DNA of 64,000 nt, taken from JAMXLO01 sp963832895. Its GTDB lineage: Bacteria > Pseudomonadota > Alphaproteobacteria > Acetobacterales > Acetobacteraceae. The stretch spans positions 248,001 to 312,000 of the forward strand of contig CAWHVQ010000003.1 of the NCBI GenBank assembly GCA_963832895.1, read 5' to 3'. The notes under the pieces are model-generated. The model was not told the origin of the DNA. It searched no databases and saw nothing but the letters and a program-made list of their open reading frames with translations. How positions within the stretch are numbered: the first letter of the stretch is position 1; each line of letters begins with the position of its first letter. Made by a program: the position numbers and the translations under genes. This document shows positions 17,641 through 27,411 of this stretch, in pieces.

Positions 17641-18750
17641 TCAGGCGTGCACTGCGGCGGCCGCCTTCGCAAGCGGCGCCGCAGGCTGCCATGTCTTCAG
17701 GACTGGGAGCACCTCCTTGGCGAACAGCCGCATCGATGCCTCCGCCTTTGCCAGCGGAATGCCGCCGAACCGGAACGAGCTGTTCAGCTCGAAATCGCCG
17801 AGCAGTTCGCGTCGTGCCTCGTACGCGCGCAGCACCTGATCAGGCGTCCCTCGGACCGCCACCTGCAGCAGCGCATTCACCAACCCATCGCGCCCTGCCG
17901 ACCGCGCCAGTTCCGACTTCTTCGCGTAGGCATCGTAGCCCTTCGCGGTGGCGAAGTGCGTACTCATCAGCTCGTAATGCTCCAGGTTGCTGTCGACGAA
18001 GCTCGCCATGTGACGCTCGGCCAGCTCGTTCGCCTCGTCCGACGTGGCCGCGCACACGCACTGATCGGCGGTCACCACCGGGGCGGCCACGACACCATTG
18101 AATTGCTTATACAACGCGCGATACCGCTCGATGCCCGGCAGCCGCGCCGGCCAGGGGCGATCCGCGAACATCAGCATCCGCGCCTTCAGCCGCGCGGCCG
18201 CCTCGATCGAGTCCTCGCTGGATGCGACTGCATAGGTCCGATCCTCGAAGCTGCGTTCCGGACGCGGCCGGATCTCGATGCGTGGTTGCGGAAAGTGCTT
18301 GCCGTGCCCCTCGATAAACCCGGTGCGCAACGCCTCGACGATCATTGCGGACGCTTCGTCGAAGCGCTCGCGCAAGTCATCCATGGTGCCGCGGAAGGCG
18401 GCGAACTCGCGCCGTGCGAGGCCACGACCAAGCCCCAGCCTGACGCGGCCGTTGCTCAGCAGATCGAGCACCGACACCTTCTCCGCAACGCGCAGCGGAT
18501 CGTTCCACGGCAGAATGATCGCCGCCGTGCCGAGGTCTGCGTGCGTGCACAGCGGCGCCAGATACGACAGAAGCTGCGTGTTGTCCGGGCAGAACGAGTA
18601 ATCGAAGAAGTGGTGCTCCACCGACCAGATGACGTCGAAGCCCAGTTCATCCGCCAACCGCGCCAGACGGATCTCCTCCTGCCAGGCCTCGCGATCGCTC
18701 ATGCCGGGCCAGCCATAGGTCGAGAAGATCATTTGAATGCCGACGTCCAT
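17641..18750 (-). CDS. LLM-class flavin-dependent oxidoreductase, luciferase-like
   Basis: This is a bacterial-luciferase-family FMN/F420 monooxygenase of 369 residues. The N-terminal barrel strand and ARLADELGFDVIWSVEHHFF match LuxA-type members with the EHH motif. DLLSNGRVRLGLGRGLARREF is the phosphate-binding region. The catalysed oxygenation and its substrate are unknown. It is divergent from the thiolase/DUF35 pair across about 104 bp. This neighbourhood combines a CoA thiolase-like protein and an oxygenase, suggesting breakdown of a hydrophobic carboxylic compound. Confidence 0.86.
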   Translation of the reverse strand: MDVGIQMIFSTYGWPGMSDREAWQEEIRLARLADELGFDVIWSVEHHFFDYSFCPDNTQLLSYLAPLCTHADLGTAAIILPWNDPLRVAEKVSVLDLLSNGRVRLGLGRGLARREFAAFRGTMDDLRERFDEASAMIVEALRTGFIEGHGKHFPQPRIEIRPRPERSFEDRTYAVASSEDSIEAAARLKARMLMFADRPWPARLPGIERYRALYKQFNGVVAAPVVTADQCVCAATSDEANELAERHMASFVDSNLEHYELMSTHFATAKGYDAYAKKSELARSAGRDGLVNALLQVAVRGTPDQVLRAYEARRELLGDFELNSSFRFGGIPLAKAEASMRLFAKEVLPVLKTWQPAAPLAKAAAAVHA

Positions 18751-18854
18751 GCGGTCCCCCTACTGCGTGTATGGACAGCCTACCCGTGGGTATGTATCCC
18801 TCTTCCGCGCGACCTGACAATGGGCGCAGGCTCGCCACGGGACGGAGGAGCCGC

Positions 18855-20042
18855 ATGACATCGGACATGCGCAGCCTGCGCGGCAAGGTAGCGATCGTCG
18901 GGATCGGCGAGACGACGTACTACAAGCACGGCCAGTCACCGGAACCCGAGTTCAAGCTGGCGCTGATGGCGATCCTGGCAGCGGCCGAGGATGCGGGCAT
19001 CGACCCTCGCGATATCGACAGCTTCGCCTCCTACAGCAACGATCGCAACGATCCCTCCAGGCTCGCCGCGGCGCTCGGCACACGGGAGCTGCGGCTGTCG
19101 AACATGCAGTGGGGCGGCGGCGGTGGCGGCGGTGCGGCCGCAGTAGGCAATGCCGCGGCGGCGATCGTCACGGGCCAGGCGGACATCGTGGTGGTGTATC
19201 GCGCGCTCGCGCAAGGCCAGTTCGCGCGTTTCGGCCGCGCCGCAGCCGGTGGCACCGTCGCCGGCGACAACGCGCTGATCAATCCGTACGGCATCTTCGT
19301 GCCCGCGCAGCGCTATGCACTGAAGTTCATGCGCTACATGCACGAACACGGCATCGGGCGCGAAGCGATGCGGGCGATCGCGATGGCGTCCTATCATCAC
19401 GCGCAGTCCAATTCGCGCGCGGTGATGCACGGCCGTCCGCTGACCGAGGAGATGTATGATGCGTCGCGTTGGATCTCGGAACCCTATCGCCTGTTCGATT
19501 GCTGCCAGGAGAACGATGGCGCCGCCGCGCTGATCCTGGTGTCGGCGGAGCGTGCGAAGGACTTCAGGTACAAGCCGGCCTATGTGCTGGCGGTGGCGCA
19601 GGGCTCCGACCATCGCAATGCCGCCCGTTCGTTCAACGCGCCGGACTTCGCCTCCTCGAGCTTCGGCCCGGTGGCGCCGCATTTGTGGCAGATGGCAAAA
19701 CTCGGACCGAACGACGTCGACGTGCTGCAAAGCTACGAGAACTTCACCGGCGGCGTGCTGATGAGCATGGCGGAGCACGGCTTCTTCCAGCCGGAGCAGG
19801 CGAACGAGTTCCTCACCCTGGAGAACCTGTTGGCGCCGGCGGGCAAATTGCCGCTGAACACCAGCGGCGGCAACCTGGCAGAATGCTACATGCATGGGCT
19901 CGAGCTGCAGATCGAGGCGGTGCGCCAGATCCGCGGCCAATCGACCGCGCAGGTGCCTGACGCGCATGTCGGCTGCGTTATCGCCGGTCCCATGGTGACA
20001 CCGGTATCGACGATGATCGTCGGCTCGCAGGAGACGCTGTGA
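18855..20042 (+). CDS. Thiolase-fold lipid-transfer / acetyl-CoA acetyltransferase-like protein
   Basis: This 395-residue thiolase-fold protein is of the SCP-x/Ltp2 type. Visible features are VAIVGIGETTYYKHG at the N terminus, a glycine-rich turn after NMQWGG, CQENDGAAALILVSAE, and NTSGGNLAECYMHGLE near the C terminus. It lacks the standard thiolase nucleophile context, like thiolases that work with a DUF35 OB-fold partner in retro-aldol or thiolytic side-chain cleavage. The start at 18855 has GGAGGAG seven bases upstream. The stop overlaps the DUF35 gene start (TGATG), so the two are coupled and probably form one complex. Confidence 0.86.
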   Translation: MTSDMRSLRGKVAIVGIGETTYYKHGQSPEPEFKLALMAILAAAEDAGIDPRDIDSFASYSNDRNDPSRLAAALGTRELRLSNMQWGGGGGGGAAAVGNAAAAIVTGQADIVVVYRALAQGQFARFGRAAAGGTVAGDNALINPYGIFVPAQRYALKFMRYMHEHGIGREAMRAIAMASYHHAQSNSRAVMHGRPLTEEMYDASRWISEPYRLFDCCQENDGAAALILVSAERAKDFRYKPAYVLAVAQGSDHRNAARSFNAPDFASSSFGPVAPHLWQMAKLGPNDVDVLQSYENFTGGVLMSMAEHGFFQPEQANEFLTLENLLAPAGKLPLNTSGGNLAECYMHGLELQIEAVRQIRGQSTAQVPDAHVGCVIAGPMVTPVSTMIVGSQETL

Positions 20043-20488
20043 TGACATACCTGCCAGCAGGATTGCCCGCGCCCGTCACCGAACCTGACGAGCTCGATCT
20101 GCCCTATTGGGAAGGCACGCGGCAAGGCGTGCTCAAGGTGCAGCGCTGTGGCGGCTGCAACACGTGGCAATGGGGGCCGGAATGGCTCTGCCATAATTGC
20201 CGGTCGTGGGACATGCGGTGGGTCGCGGTGGAGGGCAGGGGACGCATCTGGACCTGGACGCGCTGCTGGCATCCGGTGCATCCGGCGCTCCGCAATCACG
20301 GTCCATACATCGCGGTACTCGTCGAACTGCCGCACGCCGGCAATGTACGCATGCTTGGCAACCCGCTGGGGGATGCGCGACAGGAGATCATGATCGGCGC
20401 ACCGGTCGTTGCCGTGTTCGAGCCCCATGATGACGCCGCTGCACCGTACACCCTGGTGCAGTGGCGCACGGAACGCAGCGCAATCTGA
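20042..20488 (+). CDS. Zn-ribbon OB-fold (DUF35) acyl-CoA-associated protein
   Basis: This 148-residue partner protein has a rubredoxin-like zinc knuckle, CGGC then CHNC (residues ~39-58), followed by an OB fold (VEGRGRIWTWTRCWHP, PYIAVLVELP). DUF35 proteins bind thiolase-fold or MaoC-type enzymes and help hold CoA substrates. It starts at the ATG overlapping the thiolase stop. The coupling and the family pairing together make a two-subunit aldolase/thiolase the best reading. Confidence 0.9.
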   Translation: MTYLPAGLPAPVTEPDELDLPYWEGTRQGVLKVQRCGGCNTWQWGPEWLCHNCRSWDMRWVAVEGRGRIWTWTRCWHPVHPALRNHGPYIAVLVELPHAGNVRMLGNPLGDARQEIMIGAPVVAVFEPHDDAAAPYTLVQWRTERSAI

Positions 20489-20537
20489 CGATCGTCAAAC
20501 TCGCGGCCAGCGGATCAAGTGCAGGTGAGCGGAGTAT

Positions 20538-20568
20538 ATCGATCGATTGACTTTATCGGTCGACCGAT
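20538..20568. promoter_or_regulatory. Tandem palindromic operators for the TetR regulator, overlapping a -35-like element
   Basis: Two perfect palindromes lie upstream of the tetR start: ATCGATCGAT at 20538-20547 and ATCGGTCGACCGAT at 20555-20568. TTGACT at 20547-20552 looks like a -35 hexamer and would place the second palindrome in the promoter spacer. This is a classic arrangement for autorepression by the TetR protein encoded 33 bp downstream, with control of the following efflux genes. Confidence 0.6.
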
Positions 20569-20600
20569 CTAGCACGCTGTTCCCTCAGAACGGGTCCAGG

Positions 20601-21290
20601 ATGTCAGCGACCGTAAGCCGTTACCGCCCAGGGTACTACCAGCGTGGCGAAGAGACCCGCGGCCGTATCCTGGAAGCAGCGCTCGAGCTGTTCGCCGCGA
20701 GCGGCTTCGAGGGCGCGAGCACGCGCACGATCGCCGAGCGCGCGGGGGTCAACCTCCCTGCCATTCAGTATTACTTCGGCAGCAAGGAAGGCCTCTACCG
20801 CGCCGTCGTCGAACAATTCAGCCAGGAGATGCAGGCCGGTGTCGCGCCGATCGCGGAGCGCATACGCACTGAGCTGGCAACCGGTCAACCCTCGCGCCGG
20901 CGACTTGTCGGCCTGCTCTGCGACATGCTCGATATCGTGATCGCGTTGATCCTCGATGACAGCGTTCCCAATCGCGAGAGCCGGCAGAGATTCTTCGCGC
21001 GCATGGAGGTGGAACCGAATGCGGCGGTTGATGCATTGCAGGACGACATGGTTCGTAATGTGTGCAGCCCGTGCTGCGCGATCATCGGGCGCCTGATCGA
21101 TCTTCCGTCGGACCACGAGCAGGTATTGCTGCATGCGATGACGATCATCGGGCAGGCCAAAATCTTTTGCGGATGGGGGACCAATCGGGTTCTCCACTGG
21201 GAGACGATTGGCGAAGCGCGCATACGGTCCGCGCAGTCCATTGTACGGCAGCACGTACAGGCGATATTTCGCGGCACACGGAGCAGATGA
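20601..21290 (+). CDS. TetR/AcrR-family repressor of the RND efflux operon
   Basis: This 229-residue regulator has an N-terminal helix-turn-helix (RGRILEAALELFAASGFEG, TIAERAGVNLPAIQYYFGSK). Its longer C-terminal ligand domain resembles the CerR/DUF1956 subgroup. I chose the start at 20601 because the earlier in-frame ATG at 20547 falls inside the operator region. It overlaps the outer-membrane factor gene by 4 bp (ATGA), so it is the first gene of the tetR-OMF-MFP-RND operon and probably an autorepressor relieved by a pump substrate. Confidence 0.9.
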   Translation: MSATVSRYRPGYYQRGEETRGRILEAALELFAASGFEGASTRTIAERAGVNLPAIQYYFGSKEGLYRAVVEQFSQEMQAGVAPIAERIRTELATGQPSRRRLVGLLCDMLDIVIALILDDSVPNRESRQRFFARMEVEPNAAVDALQDDMVRNVCSPCCAIIGRLIDLPSDHEQVLLHAMTIIGQAKIFCGWGTNRVLHWETIGEARIRSAQSIVRQHVQAIFRGTRSR

Positions 21291-22780
21291 TCGTGACTCG
21301 AACAGCAAGCCTGGGCGCGGTCACGATCGCGTTGGCTATCGGCGGTTGCGCGGTCGGCCCCGACTTCGATCGTCCGCCGGCGCCGACAGATGCCGGTTAT
21401 ACGCCCGAGGCGCTGGCTACGCAGACCGCGTTCGTCCGCACACGCGGCGGTGAGGCGCAGCATTTTGTGTCCGAGCGCGACATCCCCGGCGATTGGTGGG
21501 CGCTGTTCCACTCCGAGCAGCTGAACCGGTTGATCGACCAGGCCCTGAAGGCCAACCCCGATCTCGATGCAGCGCAGGCGGCTCTGCGGCAGGCGCAGGA
21601 GAATGTCTACGCCGAACAAGGCACGCTGTTCCCTCAGGCCAACCTGAGCTTTCAGGCCGAGAAGGAAAGGTTCTCGGGTGCCACATTCGGCCAGCCGAGC
21701 AATCACGCGGTGTTCGGCCTGGTCACGCCGTCTGTGAACATCTCCTATGCGCCCGACGTGTTCGGCGGTACACGGCGGGAGATCGAGTCGCTGACGGCGC
21801 AGGCCGAATATCAGCGCTTCCAGCTCGAGGCTGCCTATCTCACGCTGACCTCGAATGTCGTCGTGGCTGCGGTGCAGGAGGCAACGCTGCGCGGTCAGGT
21901 CGCCGCGACGCAGGACATCATCCGCGATCAGGCGCAGTCATTGAGGCTGGTGCGGGATCGCTTCAATCTCGGCGGTGCATCGCAGGCCGACGTGCTGACC
22001 CAGGAAGCGCAGCTCGCTCAGACCCGCGCAACGTTGCCGCCACTGCAGAAGCAATTGGCGCAGACGCGCAACCAGCTCACCGCTCTCGCCGGTCAGCTTC
22101 CCGCGCATGAGGTGGCCGAGACGTTCGCGCTCGACAGCATGCGCCTGCCACAGGACCTGCCCGTCAGCCTGCCGTCGCAACTGGTGGAGCAGCGGCCCGA
22201 CATGCGCGCAGCCGAGGCGCAGATGCACGCGGCGTCCGCCGAGATCGGTGTGGCGACCGCGAACCAGTTGCCGCAATTCAGCATCACCGGAACCCTGGGC
22301 ACCGCATCGAACAGCTTCACCAACATGTTCGCGCCAGGCACCGGTGTATGGAGCATCGCGGGCGGTGTCACGCAGACCCTGTTCGACGCCGGCACGCTGC
22401 TGCACAAGAAGCGCGCGGCCGTTGCCGCGTTCGAGCAGACGGCAGCGCAGTATCGCAGCACGGTCATCAAGGCATGCCAGAACGTCGCTGATACGCTGCG
22501 CGCGCTGCAATCAGACGCCGACGCGATGGTCGCGCAAGCCGCCGCCGAACGTTCTGCTTTTGCCAGCCTTGATCTTGCACGACGGCAATATCAACTGGGC
22601 GCCATCGACTATCTCACACTGCTGAACGCACAGAGAACGTGGCAGCAGGCGCGCATCAACCTCGTGCAGGCCGAGGCCAATCGTTACGCTGATACGGCGG
22701 CATTGTTTCAGGCGCTTGGCGGCGGCTGGTGGCATCGCACGGATGTCACGCAGGTTGCCGACAGCGCGAAGCAGCCCTGA
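21287..22780 (+). CDS. Outer-membrane efflux lipoprotein, OprM/NodT family
   Basis: This is the TolC-type outer-membrane channel of a tripartite RND pump. The lipobox AIGGC with Cys at about residue 19 gives lipid anchoring. Two OEP repeats follow: PDLDAAQAALRQAQENVYAEQ in the first half, and MRAAEAQMHAASAEIGVATA with LARRQYQLGAIDYLTLLNAQR in the second. The start at 21287 overlaps the tetR stop. The 497-residue length is normal. It acts with the MFP and RND proteins encoded next. Confidence 0.93.
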   Translation: MIVTRTASLGAVTIALAIGGCAVGPDFDRPPAPTDAGYTPEALATQTAFVRTRGGEAQHFVSERDIPGDWWALFHSEQLNRLIDQALKANPDLDAAQAALRQAQENVYAEQGTLFPQANLSFQAEKERFSGATFGQPSNHAVFGLVTPSVNISYAPDVFGGTRREIESLTAQAEYQRFQLEAAYLTLTSNVVVAAVQEATLRGQVAATQDIIRDQAQSLRLVRDRFNLGGASQADVLTQEAQLAQTRATLPPLQKQLAQTRNQLTALAGQLPAHEVAETFALDSMRLPQDLPVSLPSQLVEQRPDMRAAEAQMHAASAEIGVATANQLPQFSITGTLGTASNSFTNMFAPGTGVWSIAGGVTQTLFDAGTLLHKKRAAVAAFEQTAAQYRSTVIKACQNVADTLRALQSDADAMVAQAAAERSAFASLDLARRQYQLGAIDYLTLLNAQRTWQQARINLVQAEANRYADTAALFQALGGGWWHRTDVTQVADSAKQP

Positions 22781-22791
22781 CGGAGACTGAC

Positions 22792-23904
22792 ATGATCAAG
22801 CGCATGATCATCATGCTGATTGCCGTCTGTGTCGTACTCGGCGGGTTCTTTGCTTTTCAGACCTTCAAGGCAAACATCATAAAGCAGGTTATGGCGAAGC
22901 TGGCCAATCCGCCGCAGACCGTCTCCACGATCACGGCTGGACTGCAGGACTGGCAGGCACAAATGGAGGCGGTGGGCAGCCTCCGCGCAGTGAACGGCGC
23001 CGATCTGTCGCTTGAGGTGTCAGGCATCGTCGATAAGATCGGCTTCAACTCAGGCGATGATGTCGCCGCCGGCGCGGAGCTGCTGCGTCTGCGCTCCAAC
23101 GACGATGCAGCGAAATTGCAGGCGCTTCAGGCTACCGCGGATCTTGCGCAGATCACCTATGACCGTGATGTGAAGCAGTGGAAGGCCCAGGCAATCAGCC
23201 AGGCCACGGTGGATTCGGACACCTACAACCTCAAGAATGCCCGCGCTCAGGTCGAAGAGCAGAAGGCGACACTGGACAAGAAGCGGCTGCTTGCCCCATT
23301 TGCCGGGCATCTCGGCATTCGCGCGGTCGATGTCGGGCAGTTTCTGAACTCGGGCACAACGGTGGTCACGCTGCAGGCGCTCGACCCGATCTATGTCGAC
23401 TTCTTCCTGCCGCAGCAGTCGCTGGATCAGATAAAGATTGGCCAGATGATCTCTGCCAAAGTCGATACTTATCGGGATCAGACATTCGCGGGAAAGATCA
23501 CGGCGATCAACCCGCAGGTGGATACCAGTTCGCGGAACGTGCAGGTGCGCGCGACGCTGGGCAATCCAGATCATAGACTGCTGCCGGGTATGTACGCGAC
23601 CGTTGACATCGACATTGGTGCTCCCGAGCGCCGGATCACGCTGCCGCAGACCGCTATTGCCTACAATCCATATGGCAGCACGGTTTTCCTCGTCGAGCAG
23701 AACGGGGCGGCGCGCACGGCCCGGCAAACCTTCGTCACAACCGGTGCCACACGCGGCGATCAGGTGGCCGTGCTGAGCGGAGTCAAGGAAGGCGATGTCG
23801 TCGTCACCGCCGGACAGATGAAACTGCGCAACGGCTCACCCGTGACGATCAACAACAGCGTGCAGCCTACATCGGACGCTGTGCCGGCACCAACCGATCA
23901 CTGA
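22792..23904 (+). CDS. RND efflux periplasmic adaptor (membrane fusion protein)
   Basis: This is a HlyD/AcrA-type adaptor of 370 residues anchored by one N-terminal membrane helix (MLIAVCVVLGGFFAFQTF). The lipoyl halves are GIVDKIGFNSGDDVAAGAEL and LAPFAGHLGIRAVDVGQFL, bracketing an alpha-hairpin. A beta-barrel (PQQSLDQIKIGQMISAKVD) and a membrane-proximal domain follow. A GGAGA lies just before the ATG at 22792. It links the OprM-like channel to the RND pump encoded 11 bp downstream. Confidence 0.93.
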   Translation: MIKRMIIMLIAVCVVLGGFFAFQTFKANIIKQVMAKLANPPQTVSTITAGLQDWQAQMEAVGSLRAVNGADLSLEVSGIVDKIGFNSGDDVAAGAELLRLRSNDDAAKLQALQATADLAQITYDRDVKQWKAQAISQATVDSDTYNLKNARAQVEEQKATLDKKRLLAPFAGHLGIRAVDVGQFLNSGTTVVTLQALDPIYVDFFLPQQSLDQIKIGQMISAKVDTYRDQTFAGKITAINPQVDTSSRNVQVRATLGNPDHRLLPGMYATVDIDIGAPERRITLPQTAIAYNPYGSTVFLVEQNGAARTARQTFVTTGATRGDQVAVLSGVKEGDVVVTAGQMKLRNGSPVTINNSVQPTSDAVPAPTDH

Positions 23905-23915
23905 CGGATTGCGTC

Positions 23916-26900
23916 ATGCATCTCACTGATATCTTTATCCGTCGCCCGGTGCTGGCTTCCGTGGTCAGCCTATTGATCCTGGTGCTTGGTCTGCGTGCGC
24001 TGGGGACATTGCAGGTGCTGCAATATCCGCAGACGCAGAACGCGATCGTCACCATCAACACGATCTACTATGGCGCCGATCCCGACGTGGTCGCCGGTTT
24101 CATCACCACGCCGCTTGAGAATGCCATCGCGCAGGCCAACGGCATCGATTACATGACCTCGACCAGCACGTCTGGTGTGAGCACCATCACTGTATACCTC
24201 CGACTGAACTATGAAGCCGACAAGGCGCTGACCGAGATCAACACCAAGATCAGCTCGGTGTTGAGCCAGCTTCCCAGCGGCACGCAGCAGCCGACGCTGA
24301 CGGTAAGGGTGGGTCAGACGATCGATGCCATGTATATCGGCTTCAACAGCAAGGTGCTGGCGCCCAACCAGATCACCGATTACATGGTGCGTGTGGTGCA
24401 GCCCAAACTGCAGGCGGTGCCCGGTGTACAGACGGCGGAACTTCTCGGCGGCAAGAATTTCGCACTGCGCGCGTGGCTCGATCCGGACAAGTTGGCCGCT
24501 TATGGCCTGACAGCCGCGGATGTGTCGCAGGCACTGGCCGCGAACAACTACATCTCGGGGTTGGGCAATACCAAGGGCCAGATGGTGCAGGTGGACCTGA
24601 CGGCTTCCACCGACCTGCACTCGCTCGACGCATTCCGAAACCTTGTGCTGAAGCAGTCCGGTGGGGCAATCGTCCGGTTGAAGGATGTCGCCAACGTCAC
24701 GCTCGGTTACGATGACTACGACACCGCAGTGGGCTTCGACGGTCAGCAGGCCGTGTATATCGGCATCCAGGTTGCGCCGGCGGCAAATCTGCTGGATGTG
24801 ATCCGCGGCGTCCGCGCGGTATTCCCGGGCATCCAGGAACAACTGCCCACTGGCCTCAACGGCCAGATCGTCTATGATTCTACCGCCTTCGTCAGCAGCG
24901 CGATCCACGAGGTGGTGCGCACGCTGGTCATGGCGGTGCTGATCGTCACGTTCGTCGTGTTCGGGTTCCTCGGATCACCGCGCTCGGGTACTGATCCCTG
25001 TCATCGCCATACCGCTGTCGCTGATCGGTACTTTCACCATCATGCTGCTGTGCGGGTTTTCCATCAATCTGCTGACATTGCTTGCGTTGGTGCTGGCGAT
25101 CGGACTGGTGGTGGATGACGCGATCATCGTGGTGGAGAACGTCAATCGCCATCTGGAGGATGGCATGAGGCCGATCCCAGCGGCGATTCAGGCGGCACGC
25201 GAACTGGCCGGCCCGATCATCGCCATGACTGTCGTGCTGATCGCCGTTTATGTGCCGATCGGCTTCCAGGGCGGCCTGACCGGCGCACTGTTCACCGAAT
25301 TCGCCTTCACACTGGTGGGCGCGGTCACTGTCTCGGCCATCATTGCGCTGACGTTGTCGCCGATGATGACGTCGCGTCTTCTGCGTCCGAGCTCAGAGGT
25401 CCCACGCTGGGAACGACGCCTGATCGGGTTTATCGACCGGCGCTTCAATGCCATCCACCGCCGTTACGAGCGCTGGTTGCATGGCAGTCTCGGCTATCTG
25501 CCGGTAACCACGGTGTTCGCGCTGATCATTCTCGGCAGCATCTATTTTCTCTACGGCAGTGCCACGAGCGAACTGGCGCCGCAGGAGGATCAGGGCGTCA
25601 TCATCACCTCCTCCACCAATGCCGCGGATTCGACGCTCCAGCAACGCGAGCTGTACGACCGGCAGGTGTATGAGGACTTTGCCAGCTATCCTGAGACGGA
25701 CCATGTCTTTCAGCTCGACATGCCCGGCCAGGACATCGCCGGCATGGTGCTGAAGCCGTGGGATCAGCGCACGCGCACCACCGCGGTGCTGCAACCGCTG
25801 GTGCAGCAGAACATGGCGAAGATCGCCGGCGCGCAGATCGTGGCGTTCCAGCCGCCGCCGCTACCGGGCAGTCAGGGTCTGCCCATCCAGTTCATCATCG
25901 GCAGCACCGATGCCTTTTCGCGCCTGAACGACGTGGCACAGAAGTTCCTGCAGGACGCACGGGCCAGCGGATTGTTCATATATCTCGATACCGATCTGAA
26001 GATCGACAAGCCTGAGACCACGGTGGAGATCGATCGCAGCAAGACCGCTCTGCTCGGTCTCAAGATGAGCGATGTCGGGAGCGCGTTGAGTGCGCTGCTG
26101 GGCGGCGGTTATGTGAACTACTTCGGGCTGGATGGACGATCCTACAAAGTGATTCCGCAGGTGCAGCAGCGCTTCCGGCTCAATGCCAACCAGTTGATGA
26201 ACTACTATATTCGTACTTCGAGCGGTGCGTCGGTGCCGCTTGCCACCGTCGCGCGTATCGTAACCCACACCGAGCCGCAGTCGCTCAATCACTTCCAGCA
26301 GGTGAACGATGCGATGATCCAGGGTGTTACGGCGCCGGGCGTGGCACTCGGCACCGCGGTCCAATATCTCCAGGACCTTGCGGCACGCGAACTGCCGCCC
26401 GGCTATTCGGTGGATTATGGCGGGCTGTCGCGGCAATACGTGCAGGAGTCGGGCGGCTTCGTGCTCACCTTCGGCTTCGCGCTGGTGATCATCTATCTCT
26501 CGCTCGCCGCGTTGTTCGAGAGTTTCCGCGATCCGTTCATCATCCTGGTCTCGGTGCCCATGTCGATCGCCGGCGCGCTGTTCTTTGTCGGACTTGGGAT
26601 CGGCGGGGCGAGCCTGAACATCTACACCGAGGTTGGCCTGGTGACACTGATGGGGCTGATCAGCAAGCACGGCATCCTGATCGTGGAGTTCGCCAACAAT
26701 CTGCAGAAGGAAGGCCATTCGCGACGCGAGGCGATCGAGATGGCAGCCGGGATACGGTTACGGCCGATCCTGATGACCACTGCCGCAATGGTGCTGGGGG
26801 TTATTCCGCTGATCGTGGCGACAGGTGCGGGTGCTGTCTCCCGCTTCAACATGGGGCTGGTGATTGCCTCCGGGCTGGCGATCGGCACGTTGTTCACGCT

Positions 26901-26985
26901 GTTCGTTGTGCCGGCCGTCTATATGCTGGTCGCCGAGGATCACCATACGCGCAGCCGCGTCGGCGAGCCGGTGCATGCGGCTTAG
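23916..26985 (+). pseudogene. RND (HAE1-like) multidrug efflux permease, one-base frameshift
   Basis: The first frame begins MHLTDIFIRRPVLASVV, normal for an RND inner-membrane pump, and runs through the first porter domain to VVFGFLGSPRS. The rest, from VLIPVIAIPLSLIGTFTIM and the TM4 proton-relay motif GLVVDDAIIVVENVNRH to the end, lies in the +1 frame. Deleting one G from the GGG run at 24986-24988 restores a continuous ~1022-residue protein with all motifs, the normal RND length. Unless this is a base-call error, the product ends at 25118 and the pump is dead while its regulator, channel and adaptor stay intact. Confidence 0.88.
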
Positions 26986-27362
26986 GTCCGGCTCCCGCTG
27001 CGCGTTGCGACGATCGCCGATAGTCCAAGCAGCAGCCATCCTGCCATCAACAGCGTGCCACCCAGCGGCGCAGTGATGCCCAGTCGGATCCCGCTGAGCG
27101 CCAGCGCATAGACCGCGCCGCAAAACAGCGCTGTTCCTACAGCGAACGCCGCGCCGGCCCAGTCGGCCAGCCTTCCGCCACTCGGCGACCATAGTCCGCA
27201 GGCCAGCAGGGCCAGTGCGTGCCAGCCTTGCATCTCGATCGCGCTCCGGATCATTGCCAGAGCCGCCGGGTCCAGCCAGTCCATGCCGTGTGCCGCCACC
27301 GCGGCCATCGCCACCGCGGTGAGGCCGGCCAGCGAGCCCAGCGCGATCCACACTCTCTGCAT
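26982..27362 (-). CDS. DUF423 family small membrane protein
   Basis: This is a four-helix membrane protein of 126 residues in the DUF423 (YwdK-like) family. Typical features are the N-terminal IALGSLAGLTAVAMAAVAAHG, then IRSAIEMQGWHALALLACG, and ITAPLGGTLLMAGWLLLGL. Function is unknown. The start at 27362 is preferred over a longer frame because it begins directly with the first helix. Its stop overlaps the RND permease stop on the opposite strand, and it is divergent from the proline iminopeptidase. Confidence 0.87.
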   Translation of the reverse strand: MQRVWIALGSLAGLTAVAMAAVAAHGMDWLDPAALAMIRSAIEMQGWHALALLACGLWSPSGGRLADWAGAAFAVGTALFCGAVYALALSGIRLGITAPLGGTLLMAGWLLLGLSAIVATRSGSRT

Positions 27363-27411
27363 GCCGCCACCCTGTTCCACCGCGCGCGGCCTGACTATAC
27401 CATCCGGCACC

